A stretch of 64,000 nucleotides of DNA from Micrasema longulum (GCA_022494885.1 JAGVSM010002388.1:124001-188000), one strand, 5' to 3'. Counted from the first letter of the stretch, positions 32,638-43,789 are shown. The notes: generated by a model not told the origin, from the letters alone. Made by a program: numbers and translations.

Positions 32638-32800
32638 CCTCGTTGCGAAGTGGTTGATGCGGTCACCTATCATTCATTAAGTTCTGTCTTCGATTCCTGG
32701 TAGGGTGGGTTATGAAATATTTATTTTAGAGGTTGTTTTAAATACATTGTTTCATTGTTCCTAGACTGGAGCCTTAAGGATGAAACAGATTATTAAAATA
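32638..32800 (+). mobile_element. SINE-1, 3'-truncated diverged copy
   Basis: The head begins CCTCGTTGCGAAGTGGTTGA with a B box CTTCGATTCC near 32690, followed by GGTTATGAAATATTTATTTT, GTTCCTAGACTGGAGCC and a decayed GAAACAGATTATT. The 3' block with TGCGGAAAG is absent. Confidence 0.6.
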
Positions 32801-33774
32801 TTGACGATTTGATTTAAAAATGAAATACCCTATAAACCACTGGATGCGCAAAGCGTTCTGATGCTGATGAATAGATTACTTAGTAACTTTTTATTTTATT
32901 TGAGTATGTAAAATAAATAAGTAAAATAAACAATCGTAAATGTAAGTGTTGAATAAATCAGTTTAATTATATGTCTACAAAATATGGCTTAATTTAAGCG
33001 TATCTCAAGTACAATAAGTCTTGTTTTTGAGTTATTATTTGTGCTGTGCAATTTCTCATTATCTCAGGATGCATTTATCATATTCATGAATAAACAATAG
33101 TGGTATGAGGATATGCGACGCTGTTACTATCACATAAGCCAACCCCCAGGCAACTATCTACTTGCCGTGGATTTCTACACATTACCTAACCACCTACGTT
33201 CATATTTCAGCCCCCGAGTCACTAATTTCACTTTAAAGATTGCAACGGAGGCTCAGGTTTACTCTCCTAACCGCAACCCTCTGAGATCTGATAATATATT
33301 AAATAAATTTATTTAAAATTTAAAATATTGAAAAAAAAATAAACACGTTAAATTACGAAATGTGATTTTAAATAATTCATTTTAAAAATATCTGAAATGT
33401 TATATATTTGTATGTGTTTAAATTAATGGAAAATGTGATAAAAAAGAAAAAAAAACCAAAGAACTCGTTTTAACCTTTTGCTCTTCCTCCCAATTTTGAT
33501 TTCTTTTTCTAACGGTTTTCTCCATGTTTTCCATTACACTGACAGTAGCCCCGATTTGACTTAGACGTTTGTTTGTTGTTGTTATAAAAGTTACCGCGCA
33601 CGCGCAAATATCAGTGTTGACTGTTTAAAAAAAAAAGCATGAAATAACCTGTGAATTGTTATTTTAGGTAATAAATATTTTAATAATTAAGCTTTTTTTA
33701 TATCGGTTATAAATAATAAAACCGGTTATAGTTATTTTTTAATATAAACCTGGTATAAGGAAATCTATTTCTCG
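32801..33774. other. Unassigned sequence with one GC-richer frame
   Basis: The frame 33113 to 33316 (LAVDFYTLPNHLRSYFSPRV, then NRNPLRSDNILNKFI and a stop) is less AT-rich than its surroundings and is followed at once by A-rich sequence, as a truncated retroelement or processed copy would be. No domain is recognised. The rest is AT-rich. Confidence 0.3.
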
Positions 33775-33885
33775 TAAGTAAATCCCAGAGGATACAACAG
33801 TATCAGTGTGTAGTGCGGCTATTTAAACCAGTCAACGACAGGTCATGAACCCTGTAAATCCCCAGACTTCTATAATAGTAGTTAG
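33775..33885 (+). repeat. Repeat W, fragment
   Basis: Contains CCAGTCAACGACAGGTCATG followed by AACCCTGTAAATCCCCAGAC and TTCTATA, the central W block. Confidence 0.55.
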
Positions 33886-34099
33886 TATTAATAGACAAGA
33901 AAGCATGGGCAAACCGTGTGTAAAAGCAATTATCCGCAGTTTACCATTGTATTTAAATGATCATAATAATGTTCAACTTTATCTTAAGAAAAACAAATAA
34001 ATAATTACTTTTTATTTGAAATCATTTCTATCTTTTGTATTTTTATCCTTATATAAATATTAATATTAATAAAACGCGCCCAGTGCCTGCGGTAAGCCA

Positions 34100-34690
34100 A
34101 GAAACTAGCCGATTGTGACAATTTATTCTTTCATACAAATAAGTATACTGTATATTGAATGTTTTAACCCCAGTGCGGGTTTTTTCTTCTAGATTAAACT
34201 TGCAGATTACACAAATTATTAGAAGATTTTTGATTTGGAAAACAGTATTTCAAACATTATTTCTTGAGGGCTATTTTTTTTTTGAGGTGGTACTTTCGAC
34301 ATAAGACGATAATCACTTTCATGCGTCATTTTGCAAGACACATGCGCTTGACGCGGCCGTTTTTAGCACTATTAATTTCTAGAACGATTCGGCCAGTTGA
34401 CATTTTAATGGAATACCTAATATCGACTGAATTCATATGCTATTTTTTATTTATTTTTAAGTGAGTTTTGTATTGAAGGAATGGATAATATACCAAAAAG
34501 TTACATCGTTTAAGTTGATTTCATGGATGAGAGTTGTTGTATCATACAGAACCACAGAAAAATACCAATTTATAGTATATACTACTTACATTATATTATG
34601 TACCTTCTATGTAGGTACAAATATATGAAAAAACTTTACAGCTTACCTGTAAATAAAATCACCATTCGCCACTGCTAGAAAAGGTCTAAA
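34100..34690 (+). repeat. Repeat U, copy 2
   Basis: Collinear with 18120 to 18600. Shared blocks: AGACTAGCCGATT at the start, TTATTCTTTCATACAAATAA, ATTTGGAAAACAGTATTTC, GACACATGCGCTTGACGCGG with GGCCGTTTTTAGCA, and CTTACCTGTAAATAAAATCA near the end. Copy 2 is about 100 bp longer, partly by sequence at 34480 to 34620. Confidence 0.6.
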
Positions 34691-35803
34691 AAAAATTCTT
34701 TAAACAGGTCGACTACCGGTTAAACCTTCACTTCTATAACTCTGCTGAAAGTATGCAGTACCACGGAATAAACTTTTTTAAAAATCGAAGAATAATGATA
34801 GACCAGCTTTTTTTAAGCAAATTATTAAATAATAAATTGATTCTCCTAATCTACTCAAAAGATTTCCATTCTGTGTGCTATCTAGACCGACCAGACAAAA
34901 TTTTCTGTTTTACACAGATAACGCGTCAACAAACTATTTGAAACAATCTTCAATTCCTATGCGACCAATATGCGACCAATATAACAACTGATATGTTTTG
35001 TGAAAATGTAAATTTAGGCAAAAAATCATTAAAATAGTAAGGGAAGCAGATATAGAATTAACTTTATTGTTATTTACATATTTTTCATATCTTCTCTTTT
35101 ACATCTATTATAATAAATACAATTCAATCTATTGTATTAAGTGTAAACCTTTTTTTTATGTGAACATGAGTGTCTTACACTAATACACAAAAAACCTATC
35201 CAAATTAGTGTTCAAACTGTTTGTTTATCCAATAAAATAATTTTTAAAAATCACTCTTCTCAAATGTTCTCCATCTCTGTTGTAATATGCTAATGAAAAT
35301 GAAAAGGTTAACTTACAGTATTTGATTAAAATCGTTAAATTCGATACTTCCTTGCATTGATCTACATAATTATCGGGGTGAAAGAGGTTAAGGGTGGTTC
35401 ATGGTAGATATCTCTCTGGCCGGTTCGGTAATAAATAACAGGAAATAGGGAAAGCCACAAGTTTCGTTCCCAAGGGCTAAATTAAAATCCGAGAATAAAG
35501 TGGAATCTCAGGAAAGCATTTTCAAAATGAATGTATTGGATAAGGAATTATGTAAGACAACTTTAGCAACTTAGATATATAGGCTTCGGCGACTTGAAAT
35601 ACGATCCCATGGAAGGTATTTATACGAAGGATTTAACCGATACAGATTTTGCGAATTGTTTATTTCAGTTAAGTAAAAAAACAAAATGACGAGTTTTGGA
35701 ACTGTTTGATTATTATAAAACGAACACAAATATTAACAATTTGTTGAAAACTACAAAGGTAATTTTTTATTATTATTATTATTATTATTTACTTATTTAT
35801 TTA
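34691..35803. other. Unassigned sequence ending in a (TAT)n microsatellite
   Basis: AT-rich. A W-like 3' piece (CTCTTCTCAAATGTTCTCCA with CTCTGTTGTAAT) lies at about 35252 to 35290. A (TAT)n run at 35767 to 35790 directly precedes the family Y LINE. Confidence 0.4.
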
Positions 35804-36540
35804 CGGAACTACAAAACATTCAATCACTGGTCCAGTTTAAAGTAGGTTTGAGATCTTGGATTAGCATTTCTTTTAATTTATTTATTCAGATATTTAGAAC
35901 ATTACAGAAAAAATACCCAATTCTTTCTAAAAACAATAAAAGATCACAAATTACAGTAGATAGTTATGTTATTAAAATAATATAACAAAATGTAAAAAGA
36001 AAAATTAGAAGTTAGAAAGTGCTTTCCTAAGGGAAGGCCCACTGTCGTGAAATATGTCGACATTCGAGGCGATGCGATTAAGTAGCAAGATTGCTCTACC
36101 AACCGGCATAACCATTGGCAGGTTGGTTTTGCATCGTGGTAGGTAAAACAATCGACGCTGTCTTTGTCGAAGATAGTTATCATGGAAGGAGCAGACAGAC
36201 ACATTCTTAAAAAAAATAAAATAAATGCATACTGAAAATAAATCACATTTTCGTAATTTCAGCATATGTTAATTTGGTTTTTATTTTATTATTCTTTTCT
36301 TTTCATTTATTATTTTTTTCTTTTCGTGGTCATGTCATACCATATATATGTGCTATAAACTGTTTAATAATTAAAAAAGGAATGGCCCACGCTCAGACGC
36401 TGTAGTCTTGGCGTGGGCATTTTTTCCAATTCATGTTATAGCTTAATTTTAAGATGTATTTTTCTTAAGTGTATTTTTGTAATTATATTTCTTTGTAAAT
36501 AATATATGTATGGAAAAATAAACAAATAAAACAAAAAATT
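35804..36540 (+). mobile_element. LINE family Y, 3' end, interrupted by another LINE
   Basis: GGAACTACAAAACATTCAAT (35804) onward matches 57114 to 57185 in the other Y copy, up to TTAGCAT at 35867, and resumes at 36182 with ATGGAAGGAGCAGACAGACA. The 3' UTR runs to about 36540 and contains CAGCATATGTTAATTTGG without interruption. A long hairpin (GCCCACGC at 36385 and GCGTGGGC at 36411, inner AGAC/GTCT) followed by a T-run lies in this UTR; the 58 kb copy keeps only its left arm. Confidence 0.75.
35868..36181 (-). mobile_element. 5'-truncated LINE inserted into family Y
   Basis: On the minus strand the frame runs NYLRQRQRRLFYLPRCKTNL PMVMPVGRAILLLNRIASNV, then DIFHDSGPSLRKALSNF and a stop at about 36005. 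This is a typical LINE C-terminus (LPxxRTNxxxxxxxxRAxxLLNxxxxxxDIFxxS). A 3' UTR of 130 bp ends in TAAATAAATTAAA next to the Y target. The reading frame is unbroken. The uninterrupted target is seen in the 57 kb Y copy. Confidence 0.75.
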
Positions 36541-36562
36541 AAATTCAAAAAATTACTTTATC

Positions 36563-36812
36563 TGCCTTGCAGTCAAATGGTCAGCGCGTTTGCCTACCAT
36601 GCCAGAGATCTCCGGTATATCCCCGACATGATTGACATGAAAAAATATTTAAAAAGTTGTTTTTACACTATAATATTTCGTAGTCTCTAGACTAGCACCT
36701 AAAGTGTGAGATTGATCATCTTACCATCATTTTACAAAATAATATTCTACCGTTGGTATACTAATTCAGTGCCTTATGTACCATTAGATGTGGAAAGAGA
36801 GCAATGATAATG
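36563..36812 (+). mobile_element. SINE-1, complete but diverged copy
   Basis: Head with AATGGTCAGCGCGTTTGCCT, a damaged B box (GGTATATCCCC), body with GATTGACATGAAAAAATATT and GAGATTGATCATCTTACCAT, and 3' end ACCATTAGATGTGGAAAGAG with GCAATGATAATG. It stands directly after the family Y tail. Confidence 0.78.
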
Positions 36813-36879
36813 TACAACCTCCACATCCAGTAGACACGGCATTGATACTGCAATTGCAAAGTGTAAATAATAAAACAAA

Positions 36880-37050
36880 TACATCAAAGGTAAGGTGATC
36901 AGTATTTTGCTTGAGAGCCCTTCCAGGGATAGTGATTTTAGCGTAAAACCACCATTAAAACATATATTTCACGTCTGCTATGAAAGAAATTGAACCCAGT
37001 ACCTAAAACATGAGAGGTGAACGGTCCAACTAGTTAACAAGGAAAGGGAC
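36880..37050 (-). mobile_element. SINE-1, head and body only
   Basis: The minus strand shows the decayed tRNA head with ACTGGGTTCAATTTCTTTCA as box B region, then ACGTGAAATATATG and ACTGATCACCTTACCTTTGA. The 3' GGTGCGGAAAG part is missing. Opposite orientation to the copy 70 bp upstream. Confidence 0.62.
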
Positions 37051-38315
37051 TTATCTCCAATCAACTTGGCTTTTCAGATTTTTTACCTGAGAGTAACCAT
37101 TTATTTAAAAACACTCGTTCAGAGTCTTGAATCTATTTCACACACCAAAATGTATTCTCTGACCATCCGGAAACGAGATATTTGTTCATTAATTATAGTA
37201 AAGGATATAAACTTCATCCGATTACGTTTATTGATTGATTCAATAATCTGAATTGTGCAACAGTCATATACGAAAATTTGCTACCAACAATGTTTTTATA
37301 TAAATATACTAGCAGACCCGTTAGACGTTGTCCTCCACGAACGTTGGCTTGCCTGCTATTACCTCGGAAAAAAGACTTTTCATTGATAAGTAGGTACCTA
37401 GGTACGTGTTTGTGATAAAATTTCAAAACTAAAAATTTTTAATATTCAAATATTTCATTTAAGTAGGTACCTAGGTACTTGTTTACGGTTGAATTCCAAA
37501 TCATAAAACAAATATTTATTCAAATTTGGCATTCTTTTTGCAAACGTCAAACTCCGGTCTTCTCACCAACAGAGGGGTGTACTTACGTAGGAATACGATT
37601 TTTTTTAATGTACTGAATGTAATATTATTTATTGCCAAAAATCCAGTAAAAATAAATAAATGGGTGGAAATTATAAGAAATTTAAGGAAAAAATCTGATT
37701 GAGATCAACAAAAAACAAATTCTGTTTGTAAACATTTAAAAACAAACTTTTTTTATACACAAAAAAACAACATCTCTCCATTTTTTTGTAAATGCATTCT
37801 CCTCGAATGCAACCCTGGTAGATCTATGAATAAAACATTTATGCTTCTTAATTTTTTTTTACATATGAGATTGAAGAGTTTAATATCTACGAACACGCAC
37901 AGCGCAAAGATCTATATTTTTCTGAAAACCGCACGTAAATCGGTTAAGCTGTTTAGAAGGAGTTCAGCGACATCACACGGATATAGGAATAATAAATGTA
38001 TAAAGATATATCTGACTAAAAAAAAATAGCTAATTACATATATCGCACCTCTCCTCTCCAAGTGTGCCAAAAGTAAAAAAAACTGTCTGAATAATAAGTT
38101 CATGTTTTTACCAGCTGAGACAGATTAAATGCATACGCAATAAGTTGCCAGTTGATGCCGCCCGTCAATGAGGAAGTTCAGTGGTTTTTATCAAATTTTT
38201 TATTTGTTAATTGACTGTTAAACTAAGTCAATTTTTTTTTATTTTAATTTTTACATATCGTATTATCGGTGCTACGATTTTTTAAAGTTTTGTATTTCTG
38301 AAATAACTCCGCGTG
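37051..38315. other. AT-rich sequence with repeat T, copy 2
   Basis: Repeat T lies at 37620 to 37765. At 37307 the sequence TATACTAGCAGACCCGTTAG then ACGTTGTCC resembles a short motif (ACTAGCxGACCCGxxAGACGTTG) that is very common in arthropod interspersed repeats. Duplicate AAGTAGGTACCTAGGTAC words occur at 37389 and 37460. Confidence 0.4.
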
Positions 38316-38442
38316 TGACGTCAGAGGTTCATTTCCGCTTATTCTCATTCAATTCTTCCCATTGGTCCAGAAGCGATAAGCAGACCGGAAATCTTCCATA
38401 GCTCTTAGATCATAGGTCGATTCACATGAACCAGTGACGTCA
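38316..38442. mobile_element. 127-bp element with TGACGTCA inverted ends
   Basis: TGACGTCAGAGGTTCAT at 38316 to 38332 and ATGAACCAGTGACGTCA at 38426 to 38442 are inverted repeats matching at 15 of 17 positions. The interior is GC-richer than the surroundings and non-coding. MITE-like; TGACGTCA is also a perfect CREB-type site, which may be incidental. Confidence 0.5.
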
Positions 38443-38589
38443 TTTAAAGTAGTGCGTTTTTATCAAAATATGTTTTATTATTTTTTCTGTACATTTTCAA
38501 GAAACTTTGTCTTACAATTTAATGCTCTAATTTTTACCCCACGTAAAAAAACATTTTTTGTATCCAATTTCCCGTAGGGCTGAAGTTCC

Positions 38590-39245
38590 TCATTAATAAA
38601 TGCATTTGTAGTGTCTAGAGTAGATTATTGTAATGGTATCTACGCAGGTCTACCAATGAATAAAATGACTCGCCTACAGTATGTTTTGAATGCCACCGTG
38701 AGACTTATTTCTGGAATCTTTAAGCTCAGTCATACGACTCCACTACTTCGGGAATCACACTGGCTACTCTTTCCACAGAGAGTGGGATACAAACTCTGTT
38801 GGCTTATGTATAAGTCACTGCACAACTCTGCTCCAGAATATCTAAGGAAACTCTGCATTCCATATGAACTAGCTGACAGACGTCCTACGCTTAGATCACC
38901 TTCATCTATGTTGAAATGAAAAGTTATTATACCTCAACGCAAACAGTGCAATAAATTCGGCGAACGCGCATTTGCGGTCGCAGGCCCTACGGCATGGAAT
39001 GCTCTCCCAGCAGAGGTCCGAAACTGCGAGAGTGAAGTGATGTTTTGGAAGAAACTTAAAACCCACTTTTTCTTAGATCATTTGAATAAATTATTAGCAT
39101 ATGGTGACAAAGTACATATTTTTTTTTTTAAATTAAAAAGTTAAAATTAAATTTATATCTTTATATAATCACTTTGTAAAGCGCCCTTGAGGTATTTTAT
39201 TACGAAAATGGCGCTTTATAAGTTATCCAAAATAATAGTAATAAT
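38590..39245 (+). mobile_element. L2/CR1-like LINE 3' end
   Basis: Translation gives SLINAFVVSRVDYCNGIYAG then MNKMTRLQYVLNATVRLISG, LLRESHWLLFPQRVGYKLCW, SAPEYLRKLCIPY, one stop, and FGERAFAVAGPTAWNALPAE. The SRxDYCNxxxxGLP, LQxVxNAxxRLI, LHWLPxxxRxxYK, and FGxRAFxVAxPxxWNxLP motifs are classic for L2/CR1 LINEs. The 3' end has the paired GCGCC..GGCGC stem (39180 to 39215) typical of that clade and a short AATAATAGTAATAATG tail. One in-frame stop and a 5' truncation make it dead, but it is well preserved. Confidence 0.85.
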
Positions 39246-40499
39246 GTGATAATTAATAAAGTTTGTAATGTAGTACACTGTGCCAAACTGCCAGAAGTTC
39301 AATGAAACCACCTACAAGTGCATAATGGCACTACAACTGGATATTTATTTAAAGTCATAACATATTTATTTCGTGAAAAAATTAACAATTAAAGAAAGAA
39401 AAAAAAAACTAATTGCTGTAATTTGCTACATATTACAGTTTAGTAACATTGAGTGACCATCTTTATATTAATCTATAGTCAAAACTTCCAACAAACAAAC
39501 TTGTTTGTTATTAATTCTAAAGAAGGCATTGTATTTTACCGAAACTAGTTTGTTATTTAATTATAAAAAATAATGTGGGCTTTACAAAAAAAGGTTATTT
39601 TATTGTTATATTACGTTAAATATTTATGTTTCACTAAGTGTTTTAAATATTTAAAATTGTCTTATAAACAAATTTTTATTTTATATTTAATCACGTTTCT
39701 TTTAACATAGGCACTAATGGCACAAGAAAAAAATATTAAAATATAATTTATTTTATTAAATTAAAGCCTGAAAATATTTATTATAGGTAGCAATAAACCG
39801 TTTCTCAACAGCAATATTTCCATTTCAAGCATCGAATTTTGCAAGGTTTCAATTAGAAAAACGCTTTTATCATTTGACAAAAGAGTGTGTTTAAATACAA
39901 ATTTTGTATTTACATAAACGAATATATACCTACTTTTTTTTAAAGTGGCAAAGTTATTTCTGTTTGCCATCCATAACACAGGTCGTAGACAATATTTATT
40001 TAAATATTTGTTCAAGTGGAAATTTCCTTAATTACTATAAAATTTTATGTTCATGAACGTACTAGAGGAGAATTAAAAACGTAAGGATGTATTCTCACGG
40101 AGCCATTTGTTTAATCACTTTTTGTTTCAGAAGAATAAGAAGTGACTTTTATATAATTAATGAGTTCTCGTTTATTGTATTACACTTGGAAATATTAAAC
40201 TTCGTTTCATATATCTATTTTTCTATTGACATATTTCAATATTTTTTTATCTTTATACGTCTAGAAGGCTCTTATATGACTAACATAAAATTTTAATTTT
40301 TAAAAAAATCTCCCAAGAAGGTACTTTTCTAACAAATAACAATTAACTCTCGTTTGGCTATGATGTCACACTAATCTACATACGATACAGGACTTGATAT
40401 ATTTTTTTTTTTTTAAATGATTAAGTTTTATAATATAAAGTTTATATTTGAAGCACTAACTTTGTGGTTATTCATTATAATAAAATAAATAAAACAACT
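39246..40499. other. AT-rich sequence with a hammerhead-like hairpin
   Basis: At 39517 to 39550 the plus strand reads CTAAAGA, A, GGCA, loop, TACC, GAAA, CTAG, TT, the same layout as the motifs at 30431, 22503 and 61580. It is probably a Penelope-like terminal repeat remnant. The rest is AT-rich without supported features; frames at 39761 to 40296 are low-complexity. Confidence 0.4.
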
Positions 40500-41012
40500 T
40501 TGTTTTTAACCACTAATTTTTATTTTTCACCGGCCGGTTTCAAAGCAAACAAGCTTCTCTGTCAAGGTTTACGTAACTAATGAATTGATCCATTTTATTT
40601 CTATCATGTTCACTAAATACTACACGTGGACCCAATAAATCAAGTGGTTTTTGCTTACACGGGTGGTAGTTTAATATCATTATTTTCGAAGTAAGCCAGG
40701 AGAGGACTAAAAGAAATATTGTTTATTTGGTTATTAATTATTGTTTTCTTATTATGAATAGCTTTTTTAATTTATAAGATTTCTAAGTTGTCTAATTTTA
40801 ATATTTTATTTTCAACATGAAGTACTTTTGATCCAGTGTCTTTATTAAAGTAATGATTATTTTCTATCAGATGGTTTGCGAATTCAGAAAAATCATTATT
40901 ATTTAAGCATCTTAAGTGTTCTTTTACTATAATATTAAAGTTTCTTTAAGTTTTTTCAATGTAGATTGAATCGCAATCATTACAATTTAGTTGGTATGTT
41001 CCAGATTAAGTT
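40500..41012 (-). mobile_element. Penelope-like element fragment: GIY-YIG endonuclease and 3' region
   Basis: On the minus strand, 41012 to about 40690 encodes SGTYQLNCNDCDSIYIEKT, one stop, RNFNIIVKEHLRCLNNNDFS and EFANHLIENNHYFNKDTGSK, then KLDNLEIL and IKKAIHNKKTIINNQINN. GTYQL and YIE stand for the GIY and YIG motifs; C-N-x-C before YIG and the EHL..FAxHLIENNH stretch match the endonuclease of Penelope-like retroelements, which combine a telomerase-like reverse transcriptase with GIY-YIG. The reverse transcriptase part is missing (5' truncated). About 120 bp downstream, at 40566 to 40531, is a degenerate GAAACCGG hairpin. Two stops show it is inactive. Confidence 0.82.
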
Positions 41013-42261
41013 TTAATTTTTGTAATCTTCAAATGGACATTTTCACATCGGATTTGGACAGTTAATTTTTTATATCTATGCTGGATTTTAATACAAAAAA
41101 TATTTATTCTTTCTACGCGAAGAATGAATGTCCGCCAACACAGCAATAAATATGTATAAGAGAAACATGAAGATAGAACTCATAACAAGGAAGACAGAGA
41201 TGCTGTTCTATGGTCAGCGTTTGCGTAAAACTGATTCAGTCGGTTAATGACAGGGATGGGGGAAGCACACATGTAAAATGAGCGGCGAATGATATTTATG
41301 TTGTTTAATTTATTTTGCTATGACAGGGCTAAGTTAAATGTTTATTTTTGTAAATAATGTAAATGGAATTATTAAACAGTAGTCTAAGTTTTTTTTTCAA
41401 ATATCTGATATTTAGAATATTCCATCTTTTGCTTGTGGTAACACGATGTTACATCATTAAATACACGATGTCAGTAATTGTGTATGTACTCGTATGTTCA
41501 TTATGATATTTTGTACCTTTTACATTATTTTTCTATATTTTTTTTTCTTATTCCTTAAATTTAAATTTATCTTGTTTCTATTTACTTTATTTTTTTAACT
41601 GTTGTAAATAAATGTATTTTTATTTTATTTGCAACTCCTAAGTGCCTAACATTTCCTAATTGTTAATTTGCTTTTATTTTGACACCGATAATGTACTTCA
41701 TCAATAGCTTACACCACTGTGGAAAATTTATTTTGAGTGTTTTTAAAATTTTTTTTTATGTATATTCTTATTTTATGTATCCAATAAATGTCAAAACTGT
41801 GGTTTTTTTCCCAAATAAAAATAAATAAATAAATTATCAATCAAACTATTTTTAGAGTTTAAAAAAATTAGTGTATCATGACATTTTATAAATAATGTGA
41901 CTATATAAATAAATTTTCAGATAAAATTCAGCATAAAAGTAGGTTGGTACATAATTTTTTGTGTTCAAAAAAATTAAAACGGTTTTAAGGAAAAAAATAA
42001 AGTCTACAGTAGGTATTTTAAAAGTGTAGGTACGTAAGTAAAATAGCAAAAATCCCCGTGATTTTTAAAGCATTCGAATAATGTAAATTCTAATAATTTT
42101 ATAGCCGCAACAATTTTATCTCAAAACGAAACATATCAGTTTCTTTGTACATATTTCTGAGCCTGTGTTGTCTGATGATTGGAGAATTTACAAAATAATT
42201 CAGTCTACCTGACGCTAAAGGTAGACTCCAATCTTGTACATCTATTTGATACATTAATATT
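41013..42261. other. AT-rich sequence without recognised gene
   Basis: GC-richer patch at 41120 to 41290 without a long frame. T-rich tracts and TAAATAAATAAATT near 41820 may be a LINE tail. Confidence 0.35.
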
Positions 42262-42422
42262 TATCATCATCATTATTGTCTTTCCGCACCTTATGATACA
42301 TGGGGCACTGCATGAAATCTTGATCATTTAATATTACATGAATGTACGATGATCAGTCTTACGCTCCATGTGCCAGTTCAGGGACTATGAAATATTCTAG
42401 TGTAAAAACGCCTTTTTTTTTT
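42262..42422 (-). mobile_element. SINE-1, 5'-truncated copy
   Basis: The minus strand ends in CATAAGGTGCGGAAAGACAA with TAATGATGATGATAA; the body has GACTGATCATCGTACATTCA and CCCTGAACTGGCACATGG. The head is absent: it starts at a poly-T/A run near 42422, the usual 5' truncation. A segment around CAATGCAGTGCC is partly deleted. Confidence 0.75.
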
Positions 42423-42651
42423 AATATGTTTTGCTGAATATTATTTCTCATTGCACAAATTGCTTGCATGATGGTATTTCTAACACATGTCATTGTGAAC
42501 TCATTGTAGAGGAGTACAAGTATTTTGGTATTTTAAATGAGATCGTCATATATTTAAACTTTGTCATCGATTGCGGACTATTGTGGGTACTTTTTATAAG
42601 TTATCTTTTATTTTGCCTAAAATCACTCTAAAATTTTTTTTTTTCTTTAGT

Positions 42652-43085
42652 AGAATCAAGAAAAAGATATGCTATAAAGTCATGGGGACATTCGACTAAA
42701 ACTAATATTAAAATGATCCAGGGTCTACAGTACTCTAAAGTTAAGAAAATTGTACCAGCAGAGATTTACGAACAAAGAAGTAATAATGATCTCCTGTACA
42801 AAACAATCAAAACTCTGCCGGTTCGAGGATTACTGTGTCTTTGCATCATTTTTGAACAATTAAATGGTAATATATTCAAGTTTCCTCTCAATCATAACCA
42901 TAATACACTCTTCATGTCTAATGATGGCTTGGTAGTACCAAAAGTATGGTAATAGAACTCTTAAATATTTAGTACCTAGCATTTTTAATTTATTGCCGAA
43001 AAAACTTAAATTTAACTCTCATTGTAACAAAAGCAAAAGAAAAGAGTGGTTACTCGATCAAAAGTTTATTTCCAACTTTTTTTTT
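42652..43085 (+). mobile_element. LINE remnant: reverse transcriptase C-terminus
   Basis: The frame reads YAIKSWGHSTKTNIKMIQGL, then IYEQRSNNDLLYKTIKTLPV, RGLLCLCIIFEQLNGN and, past a frameshift, NRTLKYLVPSIFNLLPKKLK. The GIxSWGxxxxTNxxxIxxLQ..KxI and YLxPxIFNxLPxxLK patterns are the thumb and C-terminus of Jockey/CR1-like LINEs. The copy ends in T-rich DNA at 43080. 5' truncated. Confidence 0.68.
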
Positions 43086-43789
43086 TTGTTTTTTTTTTTT
43101 CCAACCATACAAATTTTGAATTATTTGTAGCTATAATCATAAAAATCTAAAGGTGCTATATTTTGTTACCTCTGAAGTCATGTATTTTCTTTGGCCACTA
43201 TCTTGGACGGTCCGATTCATTAATTTTGAATATGTGAATACAAACTGTTTAATGACTTTTAAACTGAATCCAACTTATGAAAAACTTCTTACTTTGAACA
43301 GAAAGTATTGCTGTGAAAAGGCAGTTTTTATTTGAATAGAGTACAGTAGTTTAAGTTGATGAAAAACGAGTTTGAATATTTTGTTGAGTTTTTAACCTTT
43401 CTGTGCCCCAGAAAAAGTAAGAAAATGTTTGAAAACCAAGCGATGAAGATATGGTAATTTAAGGATAATTTTTATGTTAGTTCTTTGGAGAATTTTTAAA
43501 ATGGTGCAATGCAGATGTTTGAGTAAAAAGTGTTTTATTCGTTTTTTTTTAAAATAAAACTATTGAAGATCAACCGGTTTAATTCAATATGTTTTTCTGT
43601 TAAAATATATTAAATAACGTACTTCCAACTAACAAAGTCCAAAATTTACAGGAAATTATAAAGATTAAATTTATTTACCATTACTATTAAACATTTATTT
43701 CTGTAGCCGGGTGAATGAAAAACAGCGATTTTTACTCAATGGTTAATTTTGGAGGAGAATCCTGAAGAGGACATCGAGTGAAGATCAGT
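43086..43789. other. AT-rich sequence without recognised gene
   Basis: No supported feature; the 60-codon frame at 43153 has no domain. Confidence 0.35.

Noticed and set aside
35767..35790. CRISPR or other spaced repeat array
   Set aside because: It is a plain (TAT)n microsatellite; no spaced direct repeats of CRISPR type occur anywhere in the window.
36385..36428. Rho-independent terminator
   Set aside because: Stem plus T-run lies in a LINE 3' UTR in arthropod nuclear DNA; a bacterial terminator is not meaningful here.
39180..39215. Bacterial-type terminator hairpin
   Set aside because: The GCGCC/GGCGC stem is the characteristic 3' structure of an L2/CR1-like LINE in a eukaryotic genome.
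43153..43335. 60-codon frame as a small gene
   Set aside because: Short, AT-rich, no domain and no supporting context.
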